NCBI GenBank assembly: GCA_023439305.1
Contig: JAEXOO010000047.1
Location: forward strand, 1-64,000
Origin: Pseudomonadota bacterium
GTDB lineage: Bacteria; Pseudomonadota; Gammaproteobacteria; Burkholderiales; Burkholderiaceae_B
DNA length: 64,000 bases
Direction of reading: 5' to 3'
Below are positions 25,090 to 33,723 of the stretch, one piece after another. Below the pieces are notes generated by a model that was given only the letters and a program-made list of their open reading frames with translations, was not told the DNA's origin and made no database searches. Position numbers and translations under genes: made by a program. The first letter of the stretch is position 1, and the number at the start of each line of letters is the position of its first letter.

Positions 25090-25905
25090 ATGCAGGCCTA
25101 TGTGAGTCTGGGCGCGCAACGCTATCGGGTGGATCGGGACTGGGCGCAGGCGGATGTGCGCAGCCTGTCCAGCGTGGCGGTGCTGTCCGATGGGCGTATT
25201 GCTGTCCTGCTGCGTGCACCGCTGATCGTGATCGTGCTGGATCCCGACGGCCGCCTGGCGGCGCAGTGGGCCTTGGAGCAGATTTGCTGCCCGCACCACA
25301 TCAGCGCCCGGCCTGGCGGCGGGGCGCTGGTGGCGGATCTGGACGGCCACCAGATCGTGGCTCTGGATGAGCAGGGGCGCGAGCAATGGCGTCTGGGCGA
25401 CCCGAGCCGGCCCCGTTGGCAGGAGCCGTTTAACCATCCCACCCATGCGCTGGAGTGGCCGGATGGTTCGATGTGGGTCAGCGATGGGTATGGCAACACA
25501 GTGGTGCATCGCTTCGATGCGCAGCGCCGCTGGCTGGGCGCAGTGGGCTCGCCGGGGAACGGGCCTGGGCAGTTCAGCACGCCGCACATGCTGGCGCGCA
25601 GCGGGGATGAAACCATCCTGGTGGCTGACCGTGAAAACCATCGCATACAGGTTCTGGACCGACAGGGACGCTATCAATCGGAGCTTCGGCCTTTGCACAA
25701 GCCCATGGCGCTGGCCGTGCTGCCTGACGGCGATGTGCTGGTCAGCGACCAGACAGCCAGCCTGGCGCGATTTTCACAAGGTCGGCTGGTCGGCCGTTGC
25801 CGCGTGCAGGGTGTCTATGGGCACGGACTGGCCGTCGATGCCCACGGGTGCATCTATGTGGCGGAAATGCTGCCGGACTGCCTGACGCGATTGCGGCCGG
25901 TCTGA
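25090..25905 (+). CDS. NHL-repeat beta-propeller protein
   Basis: 271 residues with repeated blades: VAVLSDGRIAVLL, GGALVADLDGHQIVALDEQG, PDGSMWVSDGYGNTVVHRFD, ILVADRENHRIQVLDRQG, PDGDVLVSDQTASLARF and GCIYVAEMLPDCLTRL. At least five blades are recognisable, similar to the NHL/peptidyl-amidating lyase-like fold. No signal peptide, so probably cytoplasmic. It starts 9 bp after dctM with GGAGAT upstream, so it belongs to the TRAP operon. Could be a hydrolase/lactonase-type enzyme or a ligand sensor; unassigned. Confidence 0.75.
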   Translation: MQAYVSLGAQRYRVDRDWAQADVRSLSSVAVLSDGRIAVLLRAPLIVIVLDPDGRLAAQWALEQICCPHHISARPGGGALVADLDGHQIVALDEQGREQWRLGDPSRPRWQEPFNHPTHALEWPDGSMWVSDGYGNTVVHRFDAQRRWLGAVGSPGNGPGQFSTPHMLARSGDETILVADRENHRIQVLDRQGRYQSELRPLHKPMALAVLPDGDVLVSDQTASLARFSQGRLVGRCRVQGVYGHGLAVDAHGCIYVAEMLPDCLTRLRPV

Positions 25906-25978
25906 TACTGTGCATTTTCTGTAGGGCGGGCCTTTCTGACGGTGTCGGGCGTCAGGCAATTCCGTTAGACTACGCGTC

Positions 25979-27109
25979 ATGACGACACCCTCGCCTGCGT
26001 ATCTCCGCGTTGACAGCTCCGGCCAGTTGCACTTGCTGGGCGACTGGACGCTGCGTCACTATGCTGCCTTGCAGGCCGGCCTGAAACAGGCCGCCGGCCA
26101 GGGGGCGGCGCGCAGCCTGGATTTCAGCGCGCTCCAGACCCTGGATACGGTGGGCGCGCAAGTGTTGTGCGAATGGTTGGGCGACGACGGTATTCAAAGT
26201 GCCTTGTCCGACGCGCAAGGCCTGTCCGACGAACGCCGCCAGCTTTTGCAGACCGTGGCTCGGGCCATGGGTCGCCTGCAGAAGCCCGAACCGCCGCCGC
26301 GCCATTGGCTGCTGACTGATGTGCTCGAACGCGTGGGCCTGTCCACCGAGCGATTCTTTCGCCAGGCACGCGATCTGCTGGGCTTTATCGGGCTGACGCT
26401 GGAAACCTTGTTTTTCAATGTATTGCGGCCCAGCCAGTGGCGCGTCACCTCGATTGTGGCGCAACTGGAGGAAACGGCCTTCAACGCTGTGCCTATCGTG
26501 GCATTGCTGACTTTTCTGGTAGGCGCGGTGATTGCCTTCCTGGGGGCAACGGTGCTGGCCGACTTCGGCGCCACCATCTATACCGTCAATCTGGTGGGTT
26601 TTTCCTTTCTGCGCGAATTCGCCGTATTGCTGACGGCCATCCTGATGGCGGGCCGCACGGCCAGCGCTTTCACGGCCCAGATCGGTTCCATGAAGGCCAA
26701 CGAGGAAATTGACGCGCTGCGTGCCCAGGGCCTGAACCCCATGCTGATCCTGGTGATTCCTCGTGTGCTGGCCATGCTGCTGGCTATGCCTATACTCACC
26801 TTCATCGGCATGGTCGCGGGCATTTTCGGCGGCGCACTGGTGTGCGCACTGACGCTGGATATCTCCCCCACCATGTTTCTGGACATCTTCAGCCAGGACA
26901 TCGAGCTGCGACATTTCATCCTGGGCATGGCCAAGGCGCCGGTCTTCGCTTTCCTGATTGCCGTGATCGGCTGTCAGGAAGGCTTCAAAGTCAGCGGCAG
27001 CGCGCAGTCGGTGGGCGAGCACACGACCTCCGCCGTGGTGCATTCGATTTTCATCGTGATTCTGATCGACGCTCTGGCGGCCCTGTTCTTCATGGAGATG
27101 GGATGGTAG
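25979..27109 (+). CDS. MCE/Mla-type ABC permease with N-terminal STAS domain
   Basis: 376 residues. The first about 100 resemble a STAS (MlaB-like) domain (AARSLDFSALQTLDTVGAQV). The rest is a MlaE-type permease: LEETAFNAVPIVALLTFLVG, LVGFSFLREFAVLLTAILMA, GRTASAFTAQIGSMKANEEI and PRVLAMLLAMPILTFIGMV. In E. coli MlaB and MlaE are separate proteins, so this is a fused arrangement seen in many MCE operons. It drives phospholipid movement between inner and outer membrane with the ATPase, MCE protein and lipoprotein downstream. It overlaps the ATPase gene by 7 bp. Confidence 0.92.
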   Translation: MTTPSPAYLRVDSSGQLHLLGDWTLRHYAALQAGLKQAAGQGAARSLDFSALQTLDTVGAQVLCEWLGDDGIQSALSDAQGLSDERRQLLQTVARAMGRLQKPEPPPRHWLLTDVLERVGLSTERFFRQARDLLGFIGLTLETLFFNVLRPSQWRVTSIVAQLEETAFNAVPIVALLTFLVGAVIAFLGATVLADFGATIYTVNLVGFSFLREFAVLLTAILMAGRTASAFTAQIGSMKANEEIDALRAQGLNPMLILVIPRVLAMLLAMPILTFIGMVAGIFGGALVCALTLDISPTMFLDIFSQDIELRHFILGMAKAPVFAFLIAVIGCQEGFKVSGSAQSVGEHTTSAVVHSIFIVILIDALAALFFMEMGW

Positions 27110-27900
27110 AGCGGCAGCGTGAACCCATCATCCAGGTGCGCGATCTGAGCAATCGCTTTGGCGACCACGTGGTCCACGAACATCTGGACATGGATGTCTA
27201 CCAGGGCGAGATCGTGGGCGTGGTGGGCGGCTCGGGCACCGGCAAGTCGGTCTTGCTGCGCTCCATTCTGGGCCTGCGTCCGCCATCGGGCGGCAAAGTG
27301 CGTATTTTCGATCAGGAAATCGGCACTCTGGACCCGGATGCGCGCTCCAGGCTGGAGCGCCGCCTGGGCGTGTTGTTTCAGCAGGGGGCTTTGTTTTCGT
27401 CCCTGACCGTGGTGGAGAACATCGCCATGCCGCTGATTGAACACATTCACCTGAGCCGTACGCAGGCCGAGCACATCGCCGCCATGAAAATGGCCTTGGC
27501 CGGATTGCCGGCCAATGCGGCGGGCAAGTATCCGTCCGAGCTGTCGGGCGGCATGATCAAACGCGCCGCCCTGGCCCGCGCCCTGGCCCTGGATCCGGAA
27601 ATCTTATTTTTGGACGAACCCACGGCAGGGCTGGATCCCATCGGTGCGGGGGATTTCGACCAGCTTATTCTGACTTTGCGCGACGCTCTGGGCCTGACGG
27701 TCTTTCTGGTCACGCACGATCTGGACACGCTCTACACCATTTGCGACCGGGTCGCCGTGCTGGCCGAAAAGCGGGTGCTGGTCAACGACACGCTCAGCCG
27801 GGTGGAGCAAGTCGATAACGCCTGGATCCGGGAGTATTTCCAGGGTCCTCGGGGGCGGGCCGCCCAACAGGCCCAAAGCCGACGTTTGGAGCATTCTTAA
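27103..27900 (+). CDS. MCE/Mla-type ABC transporter ATPase
   Basis: 265 residues. Walker A GGSGTGKSVLL, Q-loop VLFQQGALFSSLTV, signature ELSGGMIKRAALARA, Walker B EILFLDEPTAGLDP and switch His in LVTHDLDTL are all present, as in MlaF. The conserved DLSNRFGDHVVHEHLDMDV start supports ATG 27103, which overlaps the permease stop. It energises the lipid-transport complex. Confidence 0.95.
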   Translation: MVERQREPIIQVRDLSNRFGDHVVHEHLDMDVYQGEIVGVVGGSGTGKSVLLRSILGLRPPSGGKVRIFDQEIGTLDPDARSRLERRLGVLFQQGALFSSLTVVENIAMPLIEHIHLSRTQAEHIAAMKMALAGLPANAAGKYPSELSGGMIKRAALARALALDPEILFLDEPTAGLDPIGAGDFDQLILTLRDALGLTVFLVTHDLDTLYTICDRVAVLAEKRVLVNDTLSRVEQVDNAWIREYFQGPRGRAAQQAQSRRLEHS

Positions 27901-28817
27901 TGGAACCTCGCGCCCATCATGTATTGATTGGGGTCTTTACCTTGCTGGTCGCCACGGCTGCCGTACTGTTCTCGCTCTGGCTTACCAAGGCCGGCCGTGA
28001 TGCCGAGACCCGCGACTATGAAATCGTCTTCCTGGAAGGGGTGCGCGGACTGTCGCGCGGCAGCGCCGTGCAGTACAACGGCCTGCGCGTAGGAGAAGTA
28101 CGTTCGCTGCGCCTGGACCCGAATGATCTGCAGCGTGTGCGCGCCCAGGTGTCGATTCAGGCCAGTATTCCTATCTATGAAGATACCCGCGCGCGCCTGG
28201 CCCTGGCCGGCATCACGGGACAGTCCGTCATCGAGCTGAGCGGCGGCACGCCCAACAGCACCTTGTTGCCGGAGGTCAACGGCGGGCCGCCGGTGATCGT
28301 GGCCTCGCCCTCTCCGCTGGCGCAGCTGATGGCGGGCGGGGAAGAGCTGATGAGCAAGATTTCCAATCTGCTGGATAACGCCAATCATTTCCTGTCGGAC
28401 GAGAACTCTCAGTCCATTACCGCCAGCCTGCAGCAGCTTGAAACCCTGATGGGCCAGTTGTCACGTGCGGGTGAAGGCGTGCCCGAGCTGGTCAGCCAGC
28501 TTTCCAGCGCCAGCCAGCAGGCCGCCAGCCTGCTCAAGTCCACGCAGGGCCTGGTGGACAAGCAAGGTGCGCAGGCCATGAACGCCATCCAGAAATCCAT
28601 GGACGATTTCAGCCGCGCCACCCAGAGTCTGGACAAGCTGGTGCGCGACAATGCATCGGCCGTCGGCCGCGGCGCTCAGGGTCTGACCGAGATCGAACCT
28701 ACGCTGCGCGAGCTGCGTCAGGCGCTCGTCGGCTTGCGCGCCATCACTAGCCGACTGAATGACAATCCGGCCGGCTATCTGCTGGGTCGCGATAAATTAC
28801 AGGAGTTCACGCCATGA
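27900..28817 (+). CDS. MCE-domain (MlaD-like) lipid-transport protein
   Basis: 305 residues. One N-terminal membrane anchor (HHVLIGVFTLLVATAAVLFS) is followed by the MCE domain (about 40-120: VRGLSRGSAVQYNGLRVGEV, then SIQASIPIYEDTRARLALAG). A long helical C-terminal region rich in Gln and Ser follows, such as NHFLSDENSQSITASLQQLE. It probably forms the periplasmic hexameric ring or channel. The start overlaps the ATPase stop by one base (TAATG). Confidence 0.93.
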   Translation: MEPRAHHVLIGVFTLLVATAAVLFSLWLTKAGRDAETRDYEIVFLEGVRGLSRGSAVQYNGLRVGEVRSLRLDPNDLQRVRAQVSIQASIPIYEDTRARLALAGITGQSVIELSGGTPNSTLLPEVNGGPPVIVASPSPLAQLMAGGEELMSKISNLLDNANHFLSDENSQSITASLQQLETLMGQLSRAGEGVPELVSQLSSASQQAASLLKSTQGLVDKQGAQAMNAIQKSMDDFSRATQSLDKLVRDNASAVGRGAQGLTEIEPTLRELRQALVGLRAITSRLNDNPAGYLLGRDKLQEFTP

Positions 28818-29443
28818 TTCTCGCCCTTGCGCGCCGTCTGGCGCTGGGCTCCGCCTTAAGCGCAGCCGCTCTGCTGGCTGCCTGCTCCGTGCTGCCCGAG
28901 CCCGAAACTCTGACCTACTATCAACTGCCGGCCGCGACCTTGCCGGCACAGCCGTCCGATGCGACTCGCCAGGCGTTGATCGTGCAGGTGGACCGTCCCT
29001 ATGCGGATCGCGCCCTGTCCAGTTCGCGCATTGTTGTGCTGCCGGACGGCAACCAGCTCAGCGCCTACCAGGGTGTGCGCTGGGGGGATGATGCGCCTGC
29101 GCTGCTGCGCAACCGCCTGGTGGGCGCCTTGCGGGACACGGGGCAGTTCCGTGCCGTGGCGCTGGACAGTGACGCTATTGTGGCCGACTGGGAATTGAGC
29201 GGTTCGCTCAACGCTTTCCAGGTCGACTATGTTCAAGGCGCACCTCGGGTACGTATCCAGTACGACGCTACCTTGCGCGATCAGCGCAATGGGACGTTGC
29301 TGCAGACGCGCCGCTTTACGCTGGATGAGCCAGTGGATGGCACGGCGGTGCCGCAGGTTGTGCAGGCCTTTGGCCGCGCGGCCGATGCCCTGGCCTTGCA
29401 GCTCAGCCAATGGCTGGGCGCTGTTCCCACAGGGGCTCGTTGA
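28814..29443 (+). CDS. ABC-type transport auxiliary lipoprotein (PqiC/DUF330-like)
   Basis: 209 residues. Lipoprotein signal with lipobox LLAAC (Cys near residue 24). The mature part begins SVLPEPETLTYYQLPAA and has LIVQVDRPYADRALSSSRIV and WGDDAPALLRNRLVGALRD, the pattern of the PqiC/ABC-auxiliary lipoprotein family. It probably sits in the outer membrane and docks the MCE complex there. It overlaps the MCE gene by 4 bp. Confidence 0.87.
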   Translation: MILALARRLALGSALSAAALLAACSVLPEPETLTYYQLPAATLPAQPSDATRQALIVQVDRPYADRALSSSRIVVLPDGNQLSAYQGVRWGDDAPALLRNRLVGALRDTGQFRAVALDSDAIVADWELSGSLNAFQVDYVQGAPRVRIQYDATLRDQRNGTLLQTRRFTLDEPVDGTAVPQVVQAFGRAADALALQLSQWLGAVPTGAR

Positions 29444-29447
29444 TGCC

Positions 29448-29789
29448 ATGTACGAGTCGCGCAATCAACCCCTGATCAGCCGAGGCCATTTTCTGTGGCG
29501 GCTGCTGGTGCACGCGTTCTGGGGCGTGCTGTTTGTCGGGCTGTCCCTGATGCTGGGCGTGGTGGGCCATGTCTGGCTGGAAGAGAACGTGCTCTGGCAT
29601 GACGCGGTCCTGAACGCCGCCATGATCGCGGGTGGCGTGGGGCCCTTGCTGGTGCCTGAAACCATGGGCGGAAAACTGTTTTTTGCCTTTTATGGCGCCT
29701 ATGTCAGCCTGGTTATGGCGGCAGCATTCGGGCTTATCATTGCGCCCGTTCTGCACCGGGTGCTGCATGCCTTCCATCTGGAAGAATGA
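29448..29789 (+). CDS. Small two- or three-pass membrane protein
   Basis: 113 residues, not recognised as a named family. Hydrophobic segments near 20-43, 57-72 and 80-103 (YGAYVSLVMAAAFGLIIAPV), with a motif GGVGPLLVPETMGGKLFFAF. It starts 4 bp after the lipoprotein stop, so it is the last gene of the MCE operon, and a terminator follows within the end of the convergent HAD gene. The length and segments are reminiscent of small ion-channel-like or accessory proteins; role unknown. Confidence 0.65.
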   Translation: MYESRNQPLISRGHFLWRLLVHAFWGVLFVGLSLMLGVVGHVWLEENVLWHDAVLNAAMIAGGVGPLLVPETMGGKLFFAFYGAYVSLVMAAAFGLIIAPVLHRVLHAFHLEE

Positions 29790-29824
29790 TGCGGGCGGGC
29801 CCCGCCCGAGACCGTTTTAGTAGG

Positions 29825-29847
29825 CGCCGCTCTAGTATTGAGCGGCG
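29825..29847 (+). terminator. Terminator of the MCE operon, inside the 3' end of the HAD gene
   Basis: Stem CGCCGCTC / GAGCGGCG with a 7-nt loop, followed on the plus strand by GTTTTCTTTTT. The hairpin overlaps the last codons and stop of the convergent HAD gene, so the two 3' ends overlap. Confidence 0.8.
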
Positions 29848-30515
29848 TTTTCTTTTTCCAGACGGGCGATCAAGCCCGGCAGCTCGTCCATGCGTCGAAA
29901 GGTCTCGCGTACGCCGGCCAGCTTCATTTCTGCTTCCTTGCCGCCTACGGGGCAATAGCCCACGACAGTGGCGCCGGCCGCCATGCCGGCAGTGGCGCCC
30001 GTTACGCTGTCTTCCACGACCACGCAGTGGTGCGGATCCACGCCCAGGCCGCGGGCGGCCGCCTCGTAGACATCGGGATAGGGCTTGTTGCGCGGGGTTT
30101 CGGCGCCGCTGTAGATATGGTCGCCGAAGTAGTCCAGCAGGCCGGTCTGGCCCAACTGCAGCACCAGCTTGGGCCGGTCCGCGCCCGAGGCGCAGGCGAT
30201 CATGCCCGGCTTGTCGCGCAGAATGGCTTCGATCGCGGCCTTGATGCCAGGAATAGGCATGACTTCGCCCGATAGGGCATGGTTGCGGCGCATGCGAAAG
30301 GCCATGACCCATTCCATGTCCAGATCCTTGCCGGTCATCTCGCGCACCACAGGCATTTCGTCGGGCAAGGCCTTGCCGATGAACCAGTCGTAGCACTGGT
30401 CGTAGCTCATCACCCAGCCCTCTTCCTCCAGCATGTCGCGCAGCACGCGCACTGTGATGGGTTCGCTGTCGACCAGCACGCCGTCGCAATCGAAGAGCAC
30501 AGCGGAAAACGTCAT
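29832..30515 (-). CDS. HAD-superfamily phosphatase (beta-phosphoglucomutase-like subfamily)
   Basis: 227 residues. Motif I LFDCDGVLVDSEP (D9, D11), motif II around ACASGADRPK, motif III lysine in RNKPYPDVYEAAARGLGVDP and motif IV VVVEDSVTGATAGMAAGATV are intact. A helical cap lies between motif I and II. The start is ATG 30515 because MTFSAVLFDCDGV is the conserved beginning. It probably dephosphorylates a small phosphorylated metabolite. Single gene, convergent with the MCE operon. Confidence 0.9.
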   Translation of the reverse strand: MTFSAVLFDCDGVLVDSEPITVRVLRDMLEEEGWVMSYDQCYDWFIGKALPDEMPVVREMTGKDLDMEWVMAFRMRRNHALSGEVMPIPGIKAAIEAILRDKPGMIACASGADRPKLVLQLGQTGLLDYFGDHIYSGAETPRNKPYPDVYEAAARGLGVDPHHCVVVEDSVTGATAGMAAGATVVGYCPVGGKEAEMKLAGVRETFRRMDELPGLIARLEKENAAQY

Positions 30516-30659
30516 GGGTGAAACCTTTTTGCATCGGGAAGCCAGAGAAGGCTTAGATGATACCGCAGGTGGCAGGCAAGGGTGTTTCAGCCGAAAAAAC
30601 AAGGCTCTGGAGACGATCAGAAAAATTTCCCTAAGTGAAAACCCCAACACATAAATAAT

Positions 30660-30696
30660 TGAGTATTCATATATTCATTTCTAAAATAAATACTCA
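30660..30696 (+). promoter_or_regulatory. AT-rich promoter region with inverted repeat before the third TRAP operon
   Basis: TGAGTATT (30660-30667) and AATACTCA (30689-30696) form an inverted repeat about 30 bp upstream of dctP. The surrounding 30640-30710 is strongly AT-rich against the GC-rich genes. It is probably the operator/promoter; the regulator is not encoded immediately beside it. Confidence 0.5.
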
Positions 30697-30725
30697 TAAA
30701 AAAATCTTTTTCGGGGATTTCCGTC

Positions 30726-31700
30726 ATGATTACCAAAACGACTCGAGTGGCGGCAGCCCTGCTGCTGGCGATGGGGATGGCCGGCGCCCAGGCGGCAGAA
30801 GTCACGCTCAAGGCGGTGTCTGTCTTTACCATGGACACCTTCTTTACCAAGCGCTTCAAGCAGTTCGTGGACAAGGTCAATGCCGAAGGCAAGGGCCTGG
30901 TACAGATCAATGTCATTGGCGGCCCGGAAGCCATTCCGCCGTTCGAGGTGGGCAATGCCCTGCGTGCAGGCGTGGTCGACTTCGCCAATACGACGGCCGT
31001 GTTTCATGCCAATCTGGTGCCTGAAGCCCTGGCCCTGACGCTGACGGAAAAGCCCATGAGCGAGCTGCGCCAGAACGGCGGCTACGAGCTGATGGACAAG
31101 ATCCACCGGGAAAAAGCGAACATTACCTGGCTGGCTCGCACCACTGACGGCCTGCAGTACCACATTTATTCCAACAAGCCTGTGACCTCGGCCGACCTGT
31201 CTGGCTTCAAGCTGCGCGGTGTGCCGGTCTATCTGGCCTTCTTCCGCGAGATCGGCGCCACGCCGCTGCAGATTCCGCCCGGCGAGGTCTACACCGCCTT
31301 GGAGCGCGGCGTGGTGGACGGTTATGGCTGGCCTTCGGTAGGCGTCATGGAAATGGGCTGGCACGAAAAGACCAAGTATCGCGTCGAACCTGGCTTCTAC
31401 AACGTGGAAGTGGGCTTCTTCATGAACCAGAAGAGCTGGGAAAAGCTGGACGAAGAGCAGAAAGCCTTCATGCGCAAGCAGATCGAGTGGATGGAGTCCC
31501 AGAACGTGACCGAGCACCAGATGGCCATCGACGAGAAGGCGGCGACCGAGCAAGCCGGCGTCCAGGCCTTGACGCTGGAGCCTGAAGTGGCGCGCGCCTT
31601 GCGCACCAAGGCTTACGAGGCAGGCTGGGCGGGCATCGACAAGTCCAGCCCCAAGTACGCCGCGCAACTGCGCGAGCTGTTCGGCGGCTATCAGCCCTAA
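30726..31700 (+). CDS. dctP: TRAP transporter substrate-binding protein (DctP family)
   Basis: 324 residues. Signal peptide cleaved after AQA (residues 1-23). The mature part includes GLVQINVIGGPEAIPPFEVG, LVPEALALTLTEKPMSELRQ, LSGFKLRGVPVYLAFFREIG and TALERGVVDGYGWPSVGV, a subgroup pattern (GPEAIPPFE, YGWPSVG) different from the other two DctP proteins here. It delivers solute to the DctQM encoded 21 bp downstream. Confidence 0.93.
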   Translation: MITKTTRVAAALLLAMGMAGAQAAEVTLKAVSVFTMDTFFTKRFKQFVDKVNAEGKGLVQINVIGGPEAIPPFEVGNALRAGVVDFANTTAVFHANLVPEALALTLTEKPMSELRQNGGYELMDKIHREKANITWLARTTDGLQYHIYSNKPVTSADLSGFKLRGVPVYLAFFREIGATPLQIPPGEVYTALERGVVDGYGWPSVGVMEMGWHEKTKYRVEPGFYNVEVGFFMNQKSWEKLDEEQKAFMRKQIEWMESQNVTEHQMAIDEKAATEQAGVQALTLEPEVARALRTKAYEAGWAGIDKSSPKYAAQLRELFGGYQP

Positions 31701-31721
31701 GCGCATCGCGGAGAAGACGAC

Positions 31722-32249
31722 ATGTCTGCTGCAACTTCCCCGGAAGGCGGAACGCCTTCCAACCCAGCCTGGGGGCGGCCTTACGCCCTGCTGATGCACG
31801 CGTGCGGCGCCGTGGCGGCCCTGACCTTCGGCTTGATGAGCCTGCTGGTCTGCGCCGATGTGGTGCTGCGCAACTTGGGGTATGACGTGCTGTCCACCAG
31901 TGTGGAAATCACGGAATACATGCTCATCATCGCTACGTTTGTGGCGGCGCCCTGGGTGCTGTACCTGGGCGGCCATATCCGCATCGACGTGCTGTTCAAC
32001 ACGCTGCCCAGGAGCGCGCAGCGTGCGCTGGACCTGGTCTCGAACTTGCTGGGCCTGGCTGTCAGCGGCGTGCTGGCCTGGCAGTGCCTGGCGGTGGCGC
32101 TGGATGCCCATGAGCAAGGTGCCATGGTCTTCAAGGCCCTGGTGTTTCCGGAGTGGTGGCTGAATCTGCCGCTGATGTTCGGTTCGGCCATGCTGGCGCT
32201 GGAGTTCCTGCGCCGCCTGGTATCGCCTTCCGCCCAGCAAGGAGTCTGA
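31722..32249 (+). CDS. dctQ: TRAP transporter small permease subunit (DctQ family)
   Basis: 175 residues with four hydrophobic segments; blocks CADVVLRNLGYDVLSTSVEI, TFVAAPWVLYLGGHIRIDVL and LVFPEWWLNLPLMFGSAMLA. The ATG follows GGAGA. It ends 2 bp before the dctM ATG. Confidence 0.92.
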   Translation: MSAATSPEGGTPSNPAWGRPYALLMHACGAVAALTFGLMSLLVCADVVLRNLGYDVLSTSVEITEYMLIIATFVAAPWVLYLGGHIRIDVLFNTLPRSAQRALDLVSNLLGLAVSGVLAWQCLAVALDAHEQGAMVFKALVFPEWWLNLPLMFGSAMLALEFLRRLVSPSAQQGV

Positions 32250-32251
32250 TC

Positions 32252-33574
32252 ATGGATTGGCAAATGGCAATGATCCTGATGCTGGGATCGCTGTTTCTGT
32301 TGATGGCCATCGGCACGCCTGTCGTGTTCGCCTTCTTGTCGGTGAACCTGCTGGGCGCCTGGTTGTTCCTGGGCGAGGCTGCCGGCCTGGCTCAGTGGGC
32401 GCGCAACACCACGGCGTCCATCGGTAGTTTCTCGTTGACGCCGATTCCCTTGTTTGTGCTGATGGGCGAAGTGCTGTTTCATACGGGGCTGGCGTTCAAG
32501 GCCATCGACTCGATCGAGCGCATGATTTCACGCGTGCCCGGCAAGCTGTCCATCGTCAGCATTCTGGGCGGCACGACCTTCGCTACTCTGTCGGGCTCGT
32601 CCATCGCCAATACCGCCATGATGGGCGGGGTGATGCTGCCCGAGATGCTGCGCCGGGGCTATCACCCCACCATGGCCATGGGTCCCATCATGGCCGTGGG
32701 CGGCATTGCCATGTTGATTCCGCCCTCGGCCTTGGCCGTGATGCTGGGCAGCCTGGCCGGCATTTCCATTGAGCGCCTGCTGATCGGCGGCATTTTGCCC
32801 GGCATGCTGATGGCCTTGGGTTTCCTGGCCTATGTGGTGGTGCGTAGCCGCCTGCGTCCACAGGACGCGCCCATGAGCGAAGACGACGAAGCCACGCGCC
32901 TGAAAGGCTGGGCGCTGTGGAAGCCGTTCGTGTTCAATGTCGTGCCTTTGCTGGGTATCTTCATTGCGGTGGTCGGCTCCATGCTGATCGGCTGGGCCTC
33001 GCCTACGGAATCGGCCGCCATCGGCGTGCTGGCCTCGGTGCTGGCAACCATCGCCTATCGTGCACTGACCATGAAGGCGCTGTGGAAGAGCCTGATCGAA
33101 ACGGCCAAGGTGTCGGTGGTGATCCTGTTCATCCTGGCCGCTTCTACCACCTTCGCGCAACTGCTCAGCTTCTCGGGTGCGAGCTCGGGTTTCCTGGGCA
33201 TGATCAAGGACTACAACCTGTCGCCCTTTGTGTTGGTCATCTGCATGCTGCTGGTGCTGCTGGTGATGGGCATGGTGCTGGACCAGATCTCCATGATGAT
33301 GATCGCGCTGCCCTTCTTCATGCCCCTGGCCCTGGCCGCCGGCGTGGACACGGTGTGGCTGGGCGTGATGATTCTGATCGCCCTGGAAATCGGCCTGCTG
33401 ACCCCGCCCTTCGGCCTCTTGCTGATCGTGATGCAGAGTGTGGCGCCGCCTTCGATCCGCCTGCCGCACATCTACAGCGCAGCGGTGCCTTTCCTGGCCA
33501 TCGAGGTCGGCATCCTGGCGCTGGTGCTGTTTGTCCCCTGGATCGCCATCGGCCTGCCCGGCCTGATCGGGTAA
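32252..33574 (+). CDS. dctM: TRAP transporter large permease subunit (DctM family)
   Basis: 440 residues. Family blocks are IPLFVLMGEVLFHTGLAFKA, LSGSSIANTAMMGGVMLPEM, AMLIPPSALAVMLGSLAGIS, WASPTESAAIGVLASVLATI, GMVLDQISMMMIALPFFMPL and LEIGLLTPPFGLLLIVMQSV. The start at 32252 gives the standard short N-terminus. It is the last gene before a strong terminator. Confidence 0.96.
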   Translation: MDWQMAMILMLGSLFLLMAIGTPVVFAFLSVNLLGAWLFLGEAAGLAQWARNTTASIGSFSLTPIPLFVLMGEVLFHTGLAFKAIDSIERMISRVPGKLSIVSILGGTTFATLSGSSIANTAMMGGVMLPEMLRRGYHPTMAMGPIMAVGGIAMLIPPSALAVMLGSLAGISIERLLIGGILPGMLMALGFLAYVVVRSRLRPQDAPMSEDDEATRLKGWALWKPFVFNVVPLLGIFIAVVGSMLIGWASPTESAAIGVLASVLATIAYRALTMKALWKSLIETAKVSVVILFILAASTTFAQLLSFSGASSGFLGMIKDYNLSPFVLVICMLLVLLVMGMVLDQISMMMIALPFFMPLALAAGVDTVWLGVMILIALEIGLLTPPFGLLLIVMQSVAPPSIRLPHIYSAAVPFLAIEVGILALVLFVPWIAIGLPGLIG

Positions 33575-33622
33575 TCCCGTCCCGCATGCTCGGATCTCTT
33601 GGGCGTGCGGGGCTCAGTGGAC

Positions 33623-33658
33623 AGCATAAAGGCCTCGCTTCGGGGAGGCCTTTATGCT
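33623..33658 (+). terminator. Strong terminator after the third TRAP operon
   Basis: Perfect 14-bp stem AGCATAAAGGCCTC / GAGGCCTTTATGCT with an 8-nt loop. The plus strand continues TT and then GC-rich sequence, so the U-run is short. The minus-strand DUF35 gene ends about 65 bp away and could share it. Confidence 0.75.
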
Positions 33659-33723
33659 TTGCAGCAGGGACCTTGGGCGCAGTCTCAAACAGCGGTGCAT
33701 CCGCCGCCCGGCAAGAGGCTGAT

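Noticed and set aside
23635..25698. 687-codon minus-strand open frame over the second TRAP operon
   Set aside because: Antisense frame in GC-rich DNA, rich in Gln, His and Arg, with no ribosome site or recognisable domain.
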